Source: Synergistaceae bacterium (lineage in GTDB: Bacteria > Synergistota > Synergistia > Synergistales > Synergistaceae). Taken from it: DNA of 11,066 bases. Numbering within the stretch: the stretch's first letter is position 1; every line of letters begins with the position of its first letter. Shown one piece after another: positions 1 to 6,848 of the stretch. Location: NCBI GenBank assembly GCA_031290815.1, contig JAISLO010000165.1, positions 1-11,066 of the forward strand, in the 5' to 3' direction. Under the pieces are notes generated by a model. That model did no database searches. It was not told the origin of the DNA and was given only the letters and a program-made list of their open reading frames with translations. The position numbers and the translations under genes were made by a program.

Positions 1-59
1 GCTTTCCTTTAGGCGCGAGCGGCGCGCTGGAGATGTGTGCGTTACTTGAAATAGAATTC

Positions 60-68
60 TGCTATAAT
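60..68 (+). promoter_or_regulatory. Extended -10 promoter for the trpS operon
   Basis: A perfect TATAAT (63-68) is preceded by TG one base upstream (60-61), giving the extended -10 form TGnTATAAT. There is no good -35 hexamer at 16-18 bases; a TTGAAA at 46-51 is only 11 bases away, too close for normal spacing. Transcription would start near 75 and leave a leader of about 135 bases before trpS. The call rests on the motif and its place ahead of the first gene. Confidence 0.6.
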
Positions 69-209
69 ATTCGTCCTGAGAGGGTTGATTGGCAGCCAGA
101 CGGCGGTTTGCGTCACCACGGGGACCGAGCCCTGAAATGGCGGTTTTCGCTTTGAGATCGGTCAGCGCTTCCCAGAAATCTTATCAGATCCTTGGAGGTG
201 TATTCCTGT
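69..209 (+). other. Leader region upstream of trpS, no clear function
   Basis: This is the likely 5' untranslated region of trpS. I see two copies of GGCGGTTT (102-109 and 139-146), a weak GACG/CGTC stem, and the trpS ribosome binding site GGAGGTG at 194-200. There is no T-box core (no GGTGGNACC-like element) and no convincing Trp-codon leader peptide. Bases 1-59 upstream hold a 5-bp GC stem (13-17/23-27) with no following T-run, so not a terminator; TAG at 10-12 could end an upstream gene, but this cannot be decided here. Confidence 0.4.
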
Positions 210-1205
210 ATGTACAGAGTTTTCAGCGGGATGAGACCGACCGGTCGTCTTCATCTCGGTCATATGGCCGGCGCTTTGACGAACTGGGTCGCTCTGCAGG
301 AGGATCACGAGTGCTATTTCTCGTTGGTGGACTGGCACGCGCTCATGTCCGACTATGCCGATCCCGGAAAATTGAGCGACAACACCCGCGAGATACTGCT
401 GGACTGGCTCGGAGTCGGCCTGGACCCCGAGAAATGCGCGATATTCGTGCAGTCGCACGTGAAGGAGCATGTCGAGCTTCACATGGCGCTGTCCTTGATT
501 ACGCCTCTCGGCTGGCTGGAGCGGAACCCCACCTATAAGGAGCAGATACTGAACCTGCGCAACAAGGATCTCTCGACCTACGGTTTTTTGGGTTATCCCG
601 TCCTGATGGCCTCCGACATACTGCTTTATAAATCTCACAAGGTACCTGTCGGGGAGGATCAATCCGCGCATCTGGAACTGTCCAGGGAGATGGCCAGAAG
701 ATTCAACCGCCTCTACGGAGGAGGGAGGGATATCTTTCCCGAGCCCGAGACGCTCCTCACCAGCAATCCCAAGATCCCCGGCACCGACGGGCGCAAGATG
801 AGCAAATCATACGGGAACTCGCTCGACATTGCCGACGAGATCCCGGTGCTGGATAAAAAAATTCGGACTATGACGACCGATCCTGCCCGCGAGCGCAGGA
901 CGGATCCCGGCGAGCCCGAGAAGTGCCCCGTCTGGGACCTGCAAAAGTTCTTCAATCAGGATGCCTCTCAGATGGAGGAGTTGGCGTCCGGGTGCCGGTG
1001 CGCGGGGATAGGGTGCATAGACTGCAAGAAGGCGCTCATCGCTCACGTCGCCGAGCGCATGGCGCCGGTGCACGAGCGCAGAAAGCGCTTCGAGGCTGGC
1101 GGCGGCCTCGGCGACATCCTGGCGGCAGGAGCCGAACGGGCACGAGCCTTCGCGTCCCAGACCATCTCCGAGGTCTACGACGTGCTCAGGATGCTGAGGC
1201 TCTGA
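210..1205 (+). CDS. trpS: Tryptophanyl-tRNA synthetase with probable [4Fe-4S] cluster
   Basis: Class I aminoacyl-tRNA synthetase that charges tRNA-Trp with tryptophan in the cytoplasm, 331 residues and normal length for the family. The HIGH-type signature is HLGH at residues 15-18 and the second signature is KMSKS at 196-200, both in a Rossmann fold. Near the C-terminal part, Cys239, Cys262, Cys269 and Cys272 give C-x22-C-x6-C-x2-C, the spacing known to bind a [4Fe-4S] cluster in Thermotoga maritima TrpRS; an extra Cys lies at 264. I chose ATG 210 because GGAGGTG (194-200) lies 9 bases upstream; a TTG at 192 overlaps that site and adds unconserved residues. It is first in a group with scpA, scpB and the pseudouridine synthase gene. 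Confidence 0.97.
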   Translation: MYRVFSGMRPTGRLHLGHMAGALTNWVALQEDHECYFSLVDWHALMSDYADPGKLSDNTREILLDWLGVGLDPEKCAIFVQSHVKEHVELHMALSLITPLGWLERNPTYKEQILNLRNKDLSTYGFLGYPVLMASDILLYKSHKVPVGEDQSAHLELSREMARRFNRLYGGGRDIFPEPETLLTSNPKIPGTDGRKMSKSYGNSLDIADEIPVLDKKIRTMTTDPARERRTDPGEPEKCPVWDLQKFFNQDASQMEELASGCRCAGIGCIDCKKALIAHVAERMAPVHERRKRFEAGGGLGDILAAGAERARAFASQTISEVYDVLRMLRL

Positions 1206-1255
1206 CCGGCCGCCACTCGGGTTCTGTCTCTGACATGTCGGAGCGCTCTGATCAG

Positions 1256-2023
1256 ATGTCTGACGGGCAGGGGTTTCGCGTTACACTAGGAGAGTTCTCC
1301 GGTCCCTTGGATCTCCTCTGTGCCCTGGTGGAGAGCAGGGAGGTGGATATCTCGTCATTCAGGCTGACCGAGGTCCTGTCGCAGTACGTCGAATACCTCC
1401 TGATCACCAGGCAGGCGACCCTTATGGAACTCGCGGAGTTCTTCTCCATGGCCGCTGGGCTTTTGATACGCAAGGTACGCTCGCTCCTGCCTGGGGCGGC
1501 GGGGGAGGAATGCGAGGAGGACGGCGGCAGCGGCGAAGATGACGAGTGGGGGGACGAGTCTCAGATCGAATTCCTCCTGGAGAGGTTCAAGCCCTACAGA
1601 AGGGTGGCTAATATCATGACCGAGATGAAGGAGCGCAGGGAACGATGTTTCGTCCGGGTCTCGGAGGATATGGGACAGCCCTGGTATGACATCGGCGACC
1701 TGTACGGATTGGCCTCCAGGTGGTGGATCCTTCTGGAGGAGCGTTCACTTCGCAAATCGACCGGAGCCGGGCCCGTCCTGTTTGACGAAATACCGGACGC
1801 CGTCCCTGAGGAGGTGCTGGTGGAGGCTCGTATGGATGAGATATGCGCGCTGATGGCACAGCAGGGTGGGATGAATCTCAGCTCGCTGCTCCGCAGGTTC
1901 GATTGCGGAGGATTGATAGTCACGCTGCTCGCCCTGCTCGAGCTCTCAAGGCTCGGGCGGCTCGCCCTTTCACAGCGCGACGCCTGGGGAGACGTCGAGA
2001 TTGTGCCAGCAGGCGGTTTCTGA
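1256..2023 (+). CDS. scpA: Segregation and condensation protein A (kleisin)
   Basis: ScpA is the kleisin subunit of the bacterial SMC-ScpAB condensin, bridging the SMC heads and recruiting ScpB to organise and segregate the chromosome. From this start it has 255 residues, normal for the family. The N-terminal kleisin signature FSGPLDLL is followed by a helical segment predicted to contact the SMC neck. A very acidic linker (about residues 80-105) separates it from a C-terminal winged-helix region ending in LLALLELSRLGRLAL. The start is uncertain: ATG 1256 has GGAG 12 bases upstream and gives an N-terminus close to other ScpA proteins, while the in-frame ATG 1235 adds 7 residues but lacks a ribosome binding site. 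The gene follows trpS by about 50 bases and is directly followed by scpB, as in many bacteria. Confidence 0.93.
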   Translation: MSDGQGFRVTLGEFSGPLDLLCALVESREVDISSFRLTEVLSQYVEYLLITRQATLMELAEFFSMAAGLLIRKVRSLLPGAAGEECEEDGGSGEDDEWGDESQIEFLLERFKPYRRVANIMTEMKERRERCFVRVSEDMGQPWYDIGDLYGLASRWWILLEERSLRKSTGAGPVLFDEIPDAVPEEVLVEARMDEICALMAQQGGMNLSSLLRRFDCGGLIVTLLALLELSRLGRLALSQRDAWGDVEIVPAGGF

Positions 2024-2030
2024 TTACGAT

Positions 2031-2600
2031 ATGCTGATGAGGCAGATAGAAGCGCTGCTCTTCGTGTCGTCCCAACCGGTGACCGAGGAGACGCTCGGGT
2101 CTGCCCTGGGCCAGTCCGCCCGATCCATCGGGAGCGCGATAGAGCGCCTCAACGCGAGCTATGCCGCCGGAAGAGGGGTTGTGCTCCTCAAGATCGCCGG
2201 AGGGTGGCAGATGGTCACCGCGCCGGACCTGGAATCCACTGTGGCTGGTTTTTACGGCGCGTTGGCTTCTCAGCGAGTGCGCCTCAGCAAGGCAGCGATA
2301 GAGACGCTGGCCGTGGTCGCTTACAACCAGCCGGTGACGAGGAGCGAGGTGGAGGAGATACGGACTGTTCGATGCGACCGGGTGATCGACACCCTGATGA
2401 AACATGGGCTCGTCCGGGTGTCGGGCAGGAAGAAGAGCGTCGGAAACCCTCTGCTCTACAGGACGACCGACAGGTTTCTCGACCTGTTCGGGCTGGAGTC
2501 GATCTCATCCCTGCCCGCGCTCGAAGACCTGCAGGACACGTCAGTGAGCGAACCGTCCGACGACGACGGGAGCGGAGCATTGCCGGCCGGCGATGAATGA
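2031..2600 (+). CDS. scpB: Segregation and condensation protein B
   Basis: ScpB forms a dimer of tandem winged-helix domains that binds the ScpA kleisin in the SMC condensin complex. It has 189 residues from this start. The N-terminus (RQIEALLFVSSQPVT) is the usual ScpB opening. The second winged helix holds the family hallmark around AYNQPVTRSEVEEIR, then GNPLLYRTTDRFLDLFGL. A short acidic tail follows. Start choice is open: ATG 2031 fits the family length but has only AGGCGG 14 bases upstream, while TTG 2001 has GGGGAG at a good 9-base spacing, adds 10 residues and would overlap scpA by 23 bases. The 3' end overlaps the next gene by 8 bases, so translation is probably coupled. Confidence 0.93.
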   Translation: MLMRQIEALLFVSSQPVTEETLGSALGQSARSIGSAIERLNASYAAGRGVVLLKIAGGWQMVTAPDLESTVAGFYGALASQRVRLSKAAIETLAVVAYNQPVTRSEVEEIRTVRCDRVIDTLMKHGLVRVSGRKKSVGNPLLYRTTDRFLDLFGLESISSLPALEDLQDTSVSEPSDDDGSGALPAGDE

Positions 2601-3339
2601 GGAACGGCGCATCGAGTTCCCCATGCGCCTCAACAGATACCTGGCGATCTGCGGGGTTGCGGCGAGGCGCAAGGCCGAGGAGCTGATAACCTCCGGCAGG
2701 GTCTCAGTCGGCGGCCGCGTTGAGACGTCGGTCGGGCGCGTTTTGGATGGCCCCTCCGAAGTGCTGGTCGACGGACGCTCGGTGGGCCCGGCTCGCCGCG
2801 TTTATATAGTCATGAACAAACCAGCCGGCGTTCTTTCCGCGGCGAGCGACGCGAGGGAGAGGACGGTGATGGACCTCCTGCCGGGCTATTACGGACATCT
2901 GGGGCTGTATCCAGTCGGAAGGCTGGACAAGTGGAGCGAGGGGCTAGTCATCCTGACGAACGACGGACACTTCGCCCACGGCCTGATCCACCCATCCAAA
3001 AGCGTGGAGCGGACGTACAGCGTCGAGTTGAAATATCCCCTCGGGGTTGGCAAGCTCGAGGAATGGAGAAACGGAGTCGTCGTTGACGGGAGGGTCCTGA
3101 AGCCGATTCGCGTGAGCGCGCTCGACGAGAGCGGCCCCTGCAGGCGTTTCAGCGTAGTGCTTGGAGAGGGCGTCAAGAGGGAGATCAGGCTGATGGCTTT
3201 ATCCCTCGGAAACAGGGTCGTGCACCTGCGGAGGGTTGCCATCGGAAGACTTTTTTTGAACAAGTTGCGGAATGGCGCTTTTTGCGAGTATAATTACAAG
3301 GAGCTATATGACATGATAACGCTTGGGGGCGAAGTGTGA
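2593..3339 (+). CDS. rluB: RluB-type 23S rRNA pseudouridine synthase
   Basis: Pseudouridine synthase of the RsuA/RluB/E/F family, 248 residues, which isomerises a specific uridine in rRNA. An N-terminal S4 RNA-binding domain (about residues 11-58, MRLNRYLAICGVAARRKAEE) precedes the catalytic domain. The catalytic aspartate is Asp112 in GRLDKWSEGL, followed by the usual LTNDG. KREIRLMALSLG and HLRRVAIG match the C-terminal family motifs. The GRLD loop is slightly unusual in having Trp-Ser where relatives have x-Thr. Placement after scpAB matches many bacteria and favours RluB (helix 89 of 23S rRNA), but sequence alone does not fix which site is modified. The start ATG 2593 overlaps the scpB stop. 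The 3' end carries a probable promoter and an inverted-repeat arm for the next gene. Confidence 0.9.
   Translation: MNEERRIEFPMRLNRYLAICGVAARRKAEELITSGRVSVGGRVETSVGRVLDGPSEVLVDGRSVGPARRVYIVMNKPAGVLSAASDARERTVMDLLPGYYGHLGLYPVGRLDKWSEGLVILTNDGHFAHGLIHPSKSVERTYSVELKYPLGVGKLEEWRNGVVVDGRVLKPIRVSALDESGPCRRFSVVLGEGVKREIRLMALSLGNRVVHLRRVAIGRLFLNKLRNGAFCEYNYKELYDMITLGGEV
3265..3294 (+). promoter_or_regulatory. Probable promoter for the HDOD gene, inside the end of the pseudouridine synthase gene
   Basis: A perfect TATAAT (3289-3294) lies 18 bases after TTGCGG (3265-3270), which matches the first three positions of the -35 consensus. Transcription would start near 3301, about 105 bases before the HDOD start codon. 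The location matters: the upstream gene is still being read here, and this is the first break in the chain of overlapping genes. The -35 match is weak. Confidence 0.45.
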
Positions 3340-3355
3340 CGCCAATGTCATATAG
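3304..3355. repeat. 11-bp perfect inverted repeat spanning the pseudouridine synthase stop codon
   Basis: The arms CTATATGACAT (3304-3314) and ATGTCATATAG (3345-3355) are perfectly complementary, separated by 30 bases that contain the stop codon of the upstream gene. Inside the loop, GGCG and CGCC (around 3326-3343) can form a second small stem. No T-run follows, so this does not look like a Rho-independent terminator. It lies just downstream of the predicted transcription start, so it could be a 5' hairpin of the HDOD mRNA or a binding site for a dimeric regulator. The function is unknown. Confidence 0.55.
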
Positions 3356-3405
3356 TACAGCGTTAGTTCTTTGTTCCAACTGTTTTGTATCTTGGGGGGA
3401 TGCCC

Positions 3406-4293
3406 ATGCAGGGATTAGATGATCGCACAAGGGATCTTATACAGCGTCGCGTGCTGAAGCGGGTGAAGGATATCCCCTCCCTGCCGCAATTCGTCGTAGA
3501 GACACTGAAAAAACTTGACGATCCCAAGAGCAACGCCAACGATGTGGGCGCCAGGCTCTCTAAGGATGAAGGGCTTGTGGTGAGGGTGCTGAGGCTTGCG
3601 AATTCCGCGTACTATGGCCTTTCGAGGAGGATAACCGGCGTCTCGGAGGCCATAGCGTTTCTGGGTTTCAAGACGGTAAAGAGCATAGTCCTTGCAGCGA
3701 CCGTGTACAAATTCATGGACACGGCTTTTACCGGTTATTCCCTGGACAGGGGTCAGCTCTGGAGGCACTCGCAGAGCGTCGCGGCGACATCGAGGTACCT
3801 CGCGAACAAGCTCAGTCTATGCGATCCCGAGGAGGCTTACATCGGCGGGCTCATGCACGACATAGGCAAGATAGTCCTGAACGATTACGTCCGTTTTGGG
3901 TACAGCATAATATTGAGACTTGTCGAGGAGGACAACATCCCGTTCTGCGACGCCGAGCGGCAGGTGCTTGGTTTTGATCACGCGCAGGTCGGAGGGCTGG
4001 TCATGGAACAGTGGAATCTGCCGGAGAGCTATGCATACGTCACGACGTATCACCACGCGCCGTGGGATCTTCCGCAGGACCTCAACACATTTCAACCGGT
4101 CACGGACATCGTTCATGTCAGCAACGCCATCTGTTTGATGCTCGGAGTCGGCATAGGCGCGGACGGAATGCAGTACAACATATCGACGGAGAGCCTCGAG
4201 CGCCTCGGCATGGAGGGCAGTACGGAGCAGGTGATGGGCGAATTCGTCGATATCCTGTCGTCGATGGATGACGACATGGCCGATGGAAAATAA
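3406..4293 (+). CDS. HDOD domain signalling protein
   Basis: Single HDOD-domain protein of 295 residues, a class linked to signal transduction, motility and stress responses but with few proven activities. The domain runs from about residue 22 (DIPSLPQFVVETLKKL) to about 235, with the typical LRLANSAYYG and EAIAFLGFKTVKSIVL segments. Unlike many HDOD proteins it keeps much of the HD-phosphohydrolase metal set: His121, His151-Asp152 (in HDIGK), His192 and His216-His217. The final expected Asp appears as Asn in HVSNAIC. I see no signal peptide, membrane segment or partner output domain. ATG 3406 was chosen because a G-run (3394-3399) sits 6 bases upstream; ATG 3400 would leave no spacing. It has its own likely promoter and lies between otherwise housekeeping genes. 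The substrate, if any, cannot be named. Confidence 0.88.
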   Translation: MQGLDDRTRDLIQRRVLKRVKDIPSLPQFVVETLKKLDDPKSNANDVGARLSKDEGLVVRVLRLANSAYYGLSRRITGVSEAIAFLGFKTVKSIVLAATVYKFMDTAFTGYSLDRGQLWRHSQSVAATSRYLANKLSLCDPEEAYIGGLMHDIGKIVLNDYVRFGYSIILRLVEEDNIPFCDAERQVLGFDHAQVGGLVMEQWNLPESYAYVTTYHHAPWDLPQDLNTFQPVTDIVHVSNAICLMLGVGIGADGMQYNISTESLERLGMEGSTEQVMGEFVDILSSMDDDMADGK

Positions 4294-4315
4294 CGTGATA
4301 AAATAAAGACAGCTG

Positions 4316-4978
4316 ATGCGAGTTGAAGATTGCCGCGTAATAACTTTGGACGGACCGGCAGGGGCCGGAAAGAGCACTGCGGCGAGAGAGGCGGCTAGGA
4401 GACTTGGCCTGCCCTTTCTCGACACCGGCGCTATATACCGGGCGATAACGTTGGTCATGCTGAAGGAGAACATTCCCGCGGAGGATTCCCTGCGGCTGAG
4501 AGACGCGCTGCGGGGTTTTTCCATTTCATTCGCCGGTGACAGGGTGTTCGTCGGCGAGCGTGACGTCACGGAAGAGATAAGAACTCTCGAGATAGACGCG
4601 CATGTGTCCTCCTATGCGGCCTTGCCGGTGGTTCGATCCGCCCTCCTGGACATTCAGAGGTCGCAGTCTGTGGGCGGGCTCGTGGCCGAGGGGCGCGACA
4701 TGGGGACGGTGGTGTTTCCCAACGCCGGCCTGAAGATATTCCTGACCGCTTCGCCGGAATCGCGCGCGAGGCGAAGGTATGACGAGCGCGTGGCGCGCGG
4801 CGAGACGGCGGACTACGACGAGATCCTGGAGGCCGTCAACAGGCGGGACCGGCTGGATTCGGAGAGGGCCTCCGCGCCGCTGAGACAGGCCCAGGACGCC
4901 ATACTTCTCGACACGACCGACATGACGTTCGACCAGGTCGTGGAGCGAATCTTAGAGTATGCCGGGCGGATGGAATGA
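4316..4978 (+). CDS. cmk: Cytidylate kinase
   Basis: Phosphorylates CMP and dCMP to the diphosphates using ATP, part of pyrimidine nucleotide recycling in the cytoplasm. It has 220 residues, normal for bacterial CMP kinase. The P-loop is GPAGAGKST at residues 13-21. It is followed by the nucleotide-binding DTGAIYRAIT and by GRDMGTVVFPNAGLKIFLTAS, and then by the arginine-rich lid around RARRRYDER. The start ATG 4316 is the only reasonable one, because the nearest upstream GTG runs into a stop. No clear Shine-Dalgarno site precedes it. A TAAAAT (4299-4304) about 12 bases upstream could be a -10 giving a nearly leaderless mRNA, but there is no -35. The stop overlaps plsC as ATGA. Confidence 0.96.
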   Translation: MRVEDCRVITLDGPAGAGKSTAAREAARRLGLPFLDTGAIYRAITLVMLKENIPAEDSLRLRDALRGFSISFAGDRVFVGERDVTEEIRTLEIDAHVSSYAALPVVRSALLDIQRSQSVGGLVAEGRDMGTVVFPNAGLKIFLTASPESRARRRYDERVARGETADYDEILEAVNRRDRLDSERASAPLRQAQDAILLDTTDMTFDQVVERILEYAGRME

Positions 4979-5616
4979 CGTTTATCGGAACGGTCTTCTA
5001 CTATGCCGCGAAGTTTTTTTTTAGGGCGCTCTTCGTCATCTACAACAGGCTGGAGGTCAGAGGGTTCGATAATATACCCGTTGGCAGGCAGGTCATAGTG
5101 GCGTCGAATCACGCGAGCAACGTTGACCCGCCTCTTATCGGAGGGGTATTTCCGGGGAGGCTCAGGTATCTGGCAAAGGAGTCGCTGTTCCGCGTTCCCC
5201 TGCTGGGTTTTTTCATAAGAGTTCTGGGGGCGATACCAGTTGCGAGGGAGGACAGTCAGAGGGCGGGTGCCGTGATAAAACTGATGCTGGCCAAATTGAA
5301 GGAGGGGGAGAGCATCTTGATATTCCCGGAGGGAACCCGGAGCGAGAGCGGCGTGTTGAAGCCGCTGGAGGGCGGGGTGGCCCTGTTGTCCGTGATGTCG
5401 GGAGTTCCAGTCCTGCCCGTCTACGTCGGGGGATCTCACAGGGTGTGTCCCGCTGGAAAGTCGATCCCCCGTCCGGTCAAGCTCACGATCACGTTTTCGC
5501 GCCCCGTATTTCCCAGCGAAGATCATATAGGGGACAGGGAGAAGCGAGGCATTCTGTTAAAGGAGCTCGAAGGGGCGATGTCCGCTATGCGGGAGGGAGC
5601 TGCGTCTCACGATTGA
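4975..5616 (+). CDS. plsC: 1-acyl-sn-glycerol-3-phosphate acyltransferase
   Basis: Membrane-associated acyltransferase that converts lysophosphatidic acid to phosphatidic acid in phospholipid synthesis, 213 residues. A hydrophobic N-terminus (about residues 3-24) probably anchors it to the inner face of the membrane. Catalytic motif I is NHASNVD at 45-51 (the NHx4D box). The glycerol-phosphate binding motif is FPEGTRS at 117-123, followed by GVPVLPVYVGGS, the usual fourth motif. The start overlaps cmk by 4 bases (ATGA), implying re-initiation; a cmk-plsC pair is common in bacteria. In some lineages ispH follows next, but here yicC comes after a 57-base gap. The acyl donor (acyl-CoA or acyl-ACP) cannot be told from the sequence. 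Confidence 0.93.
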   Translation: MTFIGTVFYYAAKFFFRALFVIYNRLEVRGFDNIPVGRQVIVASNHASNVDPPLIGGVFPGRLRYLAKESLFRVPLLGFFIRVLGAIPVAREDSQRAGAVIKLMLAKLKEGESILIFPEGTRSESGVLKPLEGGVALLSVMSGVPVLPVYVGGSHRVCPAGKSIPRPVKLTITFSRPVFPSEDHIGDREKRGILLKELEGAMSAMREGAASHD

Positions 5617-5637
5617 CCTCGGGAGAGAGCCCCTGTC

Positions 5638-5651
5638 GCCGGCAGACCGGC
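5638..5651. repeat. Small GC-rich hairpin between plsC and yicC
   Basis: GCCGG (5638-5642) and CCGGC (5647-5651) form a 5-bp stem with a 4-base CAGA loop in the only gap (5617-5673) of the cmk-to-priA run. No T-run follows, so it is not a Rho-independent terminator. I see no promoter in this gap, so read-through from plsC into yicC is likely. It may stabilise or process the mRNA, or may be chance in GC-rich DNA. Confidence 0.3.
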
Positions 5652-5673
5652 CCGGAGTTGGAGTTGATGGGGC

Positions 5674-6564
5674 ATGTTCGTGAGCATGACTGGTTTTGGC
5701 TCGGCTGTTTTGAATCGCGATTGGGGAAGTATCTCTCTCGATCTGTCGAGCGTCAACCACAGGTATCAGGAGATTTCTGTAAGGCTGCCCAAGGAGCTGG
5801 CCTCCTGGGAGCCGTGGTTTCATCAAAAGCTGCGCGGATTTTTCAGGCGAGGCAAGGTTCAGGCGAGGGTGGAAACGCGCTGCAACGCGTCATCACTGGC
5901 CGTATCGATCAACAGGGATGTGCTTGCGGGCTATTATGCGGACCTGTCCGCCCTGAGCAAGTCCATCGGGGCCGACGCGGGGATCCGGCTCGATTCGCTT
6001 CTGAACCTGCCGGGCGTGATGGACGCCTGGGAGGGGAGCCGCCTCTCGGAGGGCGATGAGGCGGGGAAGATACTGGCCGAGTTGTTGGAGCGATGCGTCC
6101 AGGGCTGGAACGGCATGAGAAAATCGGAGGGCGGACATCTCGGGGCCGAGATAATGGAGCGGCTGGACGTCCTCGAAGGTCACATGGACGCGATATCCAA
6201 GATGTGGGAGGGCGCGCGCGACGCGGCATTCGCAGCCATGACCGGCAGGATCGCGGCGGCGCTCGCTTCGCTGAACCTGCCGGATCTCGACGAATCCAGA
6301 TTCGCTCAGGAGACCGTCGTTATCGCTGACCGCTGGGACATTTCGGAGGAGCTGACGAGGATGAAGAGCCATGCGGCAAAATTCAGGGAGGCCGGCTCGT
6401 CGTCCGAGCCGGTGGGACGCAAGCTCGACTTCATCGTCCAGGAGATGAATCGCGAGGTCAACACGATCAACTCCAAGTCGCCGGACTCTAACGTGCGCTG
6501 GATGGCGGTCGAGGTCAAGGTCGAGCTGGAGCGGATCCGAGAACAGATACAGAATCTGGAGTGA
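5674..6564 (+). CDS. yicC: YicC/YloC-family endoribonuclease
   Basis: YicC-like protein of 296 residues, about the normal length of the family. E. coli YicC and B. subtilis YloC have been linked to RNA cleavage and small-RNA turnover; the assignment here is by family. The N-terminal hallmark SMTGFG is at residues 4-9, followed by VNHRYQEISVRLP. The C-terminal domain shows GRKLDFIVQEMNREVNTINSKS and ends EQIQNLE, both very typical. The start ATG 5674 gives the usual short lead-in to SMTGFG. A GTG at 5680 has a better-spaced GATGGGG and cannot be excluded. It heads a group identical in order to B. subtilis yloC-remA-gmk-rpoZ-coaBC-priA. Confidence 0.93.
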   Translation: MFVSMTGFGSAVLNRDWGSISLDLSSVNHRYQEISVRLPKELASWEPWFHQKLRGFFRRGKVQARVETRCNASSLAVSINRDVLAGYYADLSALSKSIGADAGIRLDSLLNLPGVMDAWEGSRLSEGDEAGKILAELLERCVQGWNGMRKSEGGHLGAEIMERLDVLEGHMDAISKMWEGARDAAFAAMTGRIAAALASLNLPDLDESRFAQETVVIADRWDISEELTRMKSHAAKFREAGSSSEPVGRKLDFIVQEMNREVNTINSKSPDSNVRWMAVEVKVELERIREQIQNLE

Positions 6565-6575
6565 GAAACCTGAAG

Positions 6576-6848
6576 ATGGGCTGCAGACTTGTGCATATAG
6601 GGTTTGGAAATATGGTCGCAGCGGAGCGGGTTGTGGCAATAATAAGCCCGTCGAGCGCTCCGATAAGGCGCATGCGCGAGGAGGCTCGCGAGGCCGGCCT
6701 GCTGGTTGACGCTACCCAGGGACGGAAGACCAGGGCAGTGTTGGTGATGGACAGCAGGCACATTGTCATATCCGCCATTCAGCCGGAGACCATCTCCGCG
6801 AGGTTTGAGGGCGCGCCCGTCGACGATATGCCGGAGGACTCGGGGTGA
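6576..6848 (+). CDS. remA: RemA-like (DUF370) DNA-binding protein
   Basis: Small protein of 90 residues, closely like B. subtilis RemA, a ring-forming DNA-binding regulator that activates biofilm matrix and osmoprotection genes there. The HIGFGNMV opening, SPSSAPIRRM, DATQGRKTRAV and SAIQPETI blocks all match the family. The basic GRKTRA loop corresponds to the DNA-contacting arginines of RemA. ATG 6576 was chosen because it gives the same number of residues before the GFGN block as B. subtilis RemA and has GGAG about 14 bases upstream; GTG 6561 would add 5 residues and overlap the yicC stop. Its targets in this organism are unknown. The stop overlaps the gmk start within GTGATG. Confidence 0.92.
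   Translation: MGCRLVHIGFGNMVAAERVVAIISPSSAPIRRMREEAREAGLLVDATQGRKTRAVLVMDSRHIVISAIQPETISARFEGAPVDDMPEDSG

Noticed and set aside
13..27. GC hairpin at the window start as a terminator of an upstream gene
   Set aside because: The stem is only 5 bp and no T-run follows it. No upstream coding sequence can be confirmed from so few bases.
69..209. T-box or Trp-codon leader attenuator for trpS
   Set aside because: The leader is short for a T-box and lacks its conserved core. The frame with two Trp codons has no usable start codon between the predicted transcript start and the first Trp, and the TTG-started reading frames hold at most one Trp.
162..671. 169-codon open frame on the minus strand opposite trpS
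   Set aside because: It lies entirely opposite a clear trpS with catalytic motifs, shows no recognisable family features, and is the long open shadow expected in GC-rich coding DNA.
3304..3370. Rho-independent terminator after the pseudouridine synthase gene
   Set aside because: The inverted repeat is AT-rich with a 30-base loop and is not followed by a T-run.
5617..5673. Separate promoter for yicC
   Set aside because: I see no -10-like element in this 57-base gap; read-through from plsC is the simpler reading.
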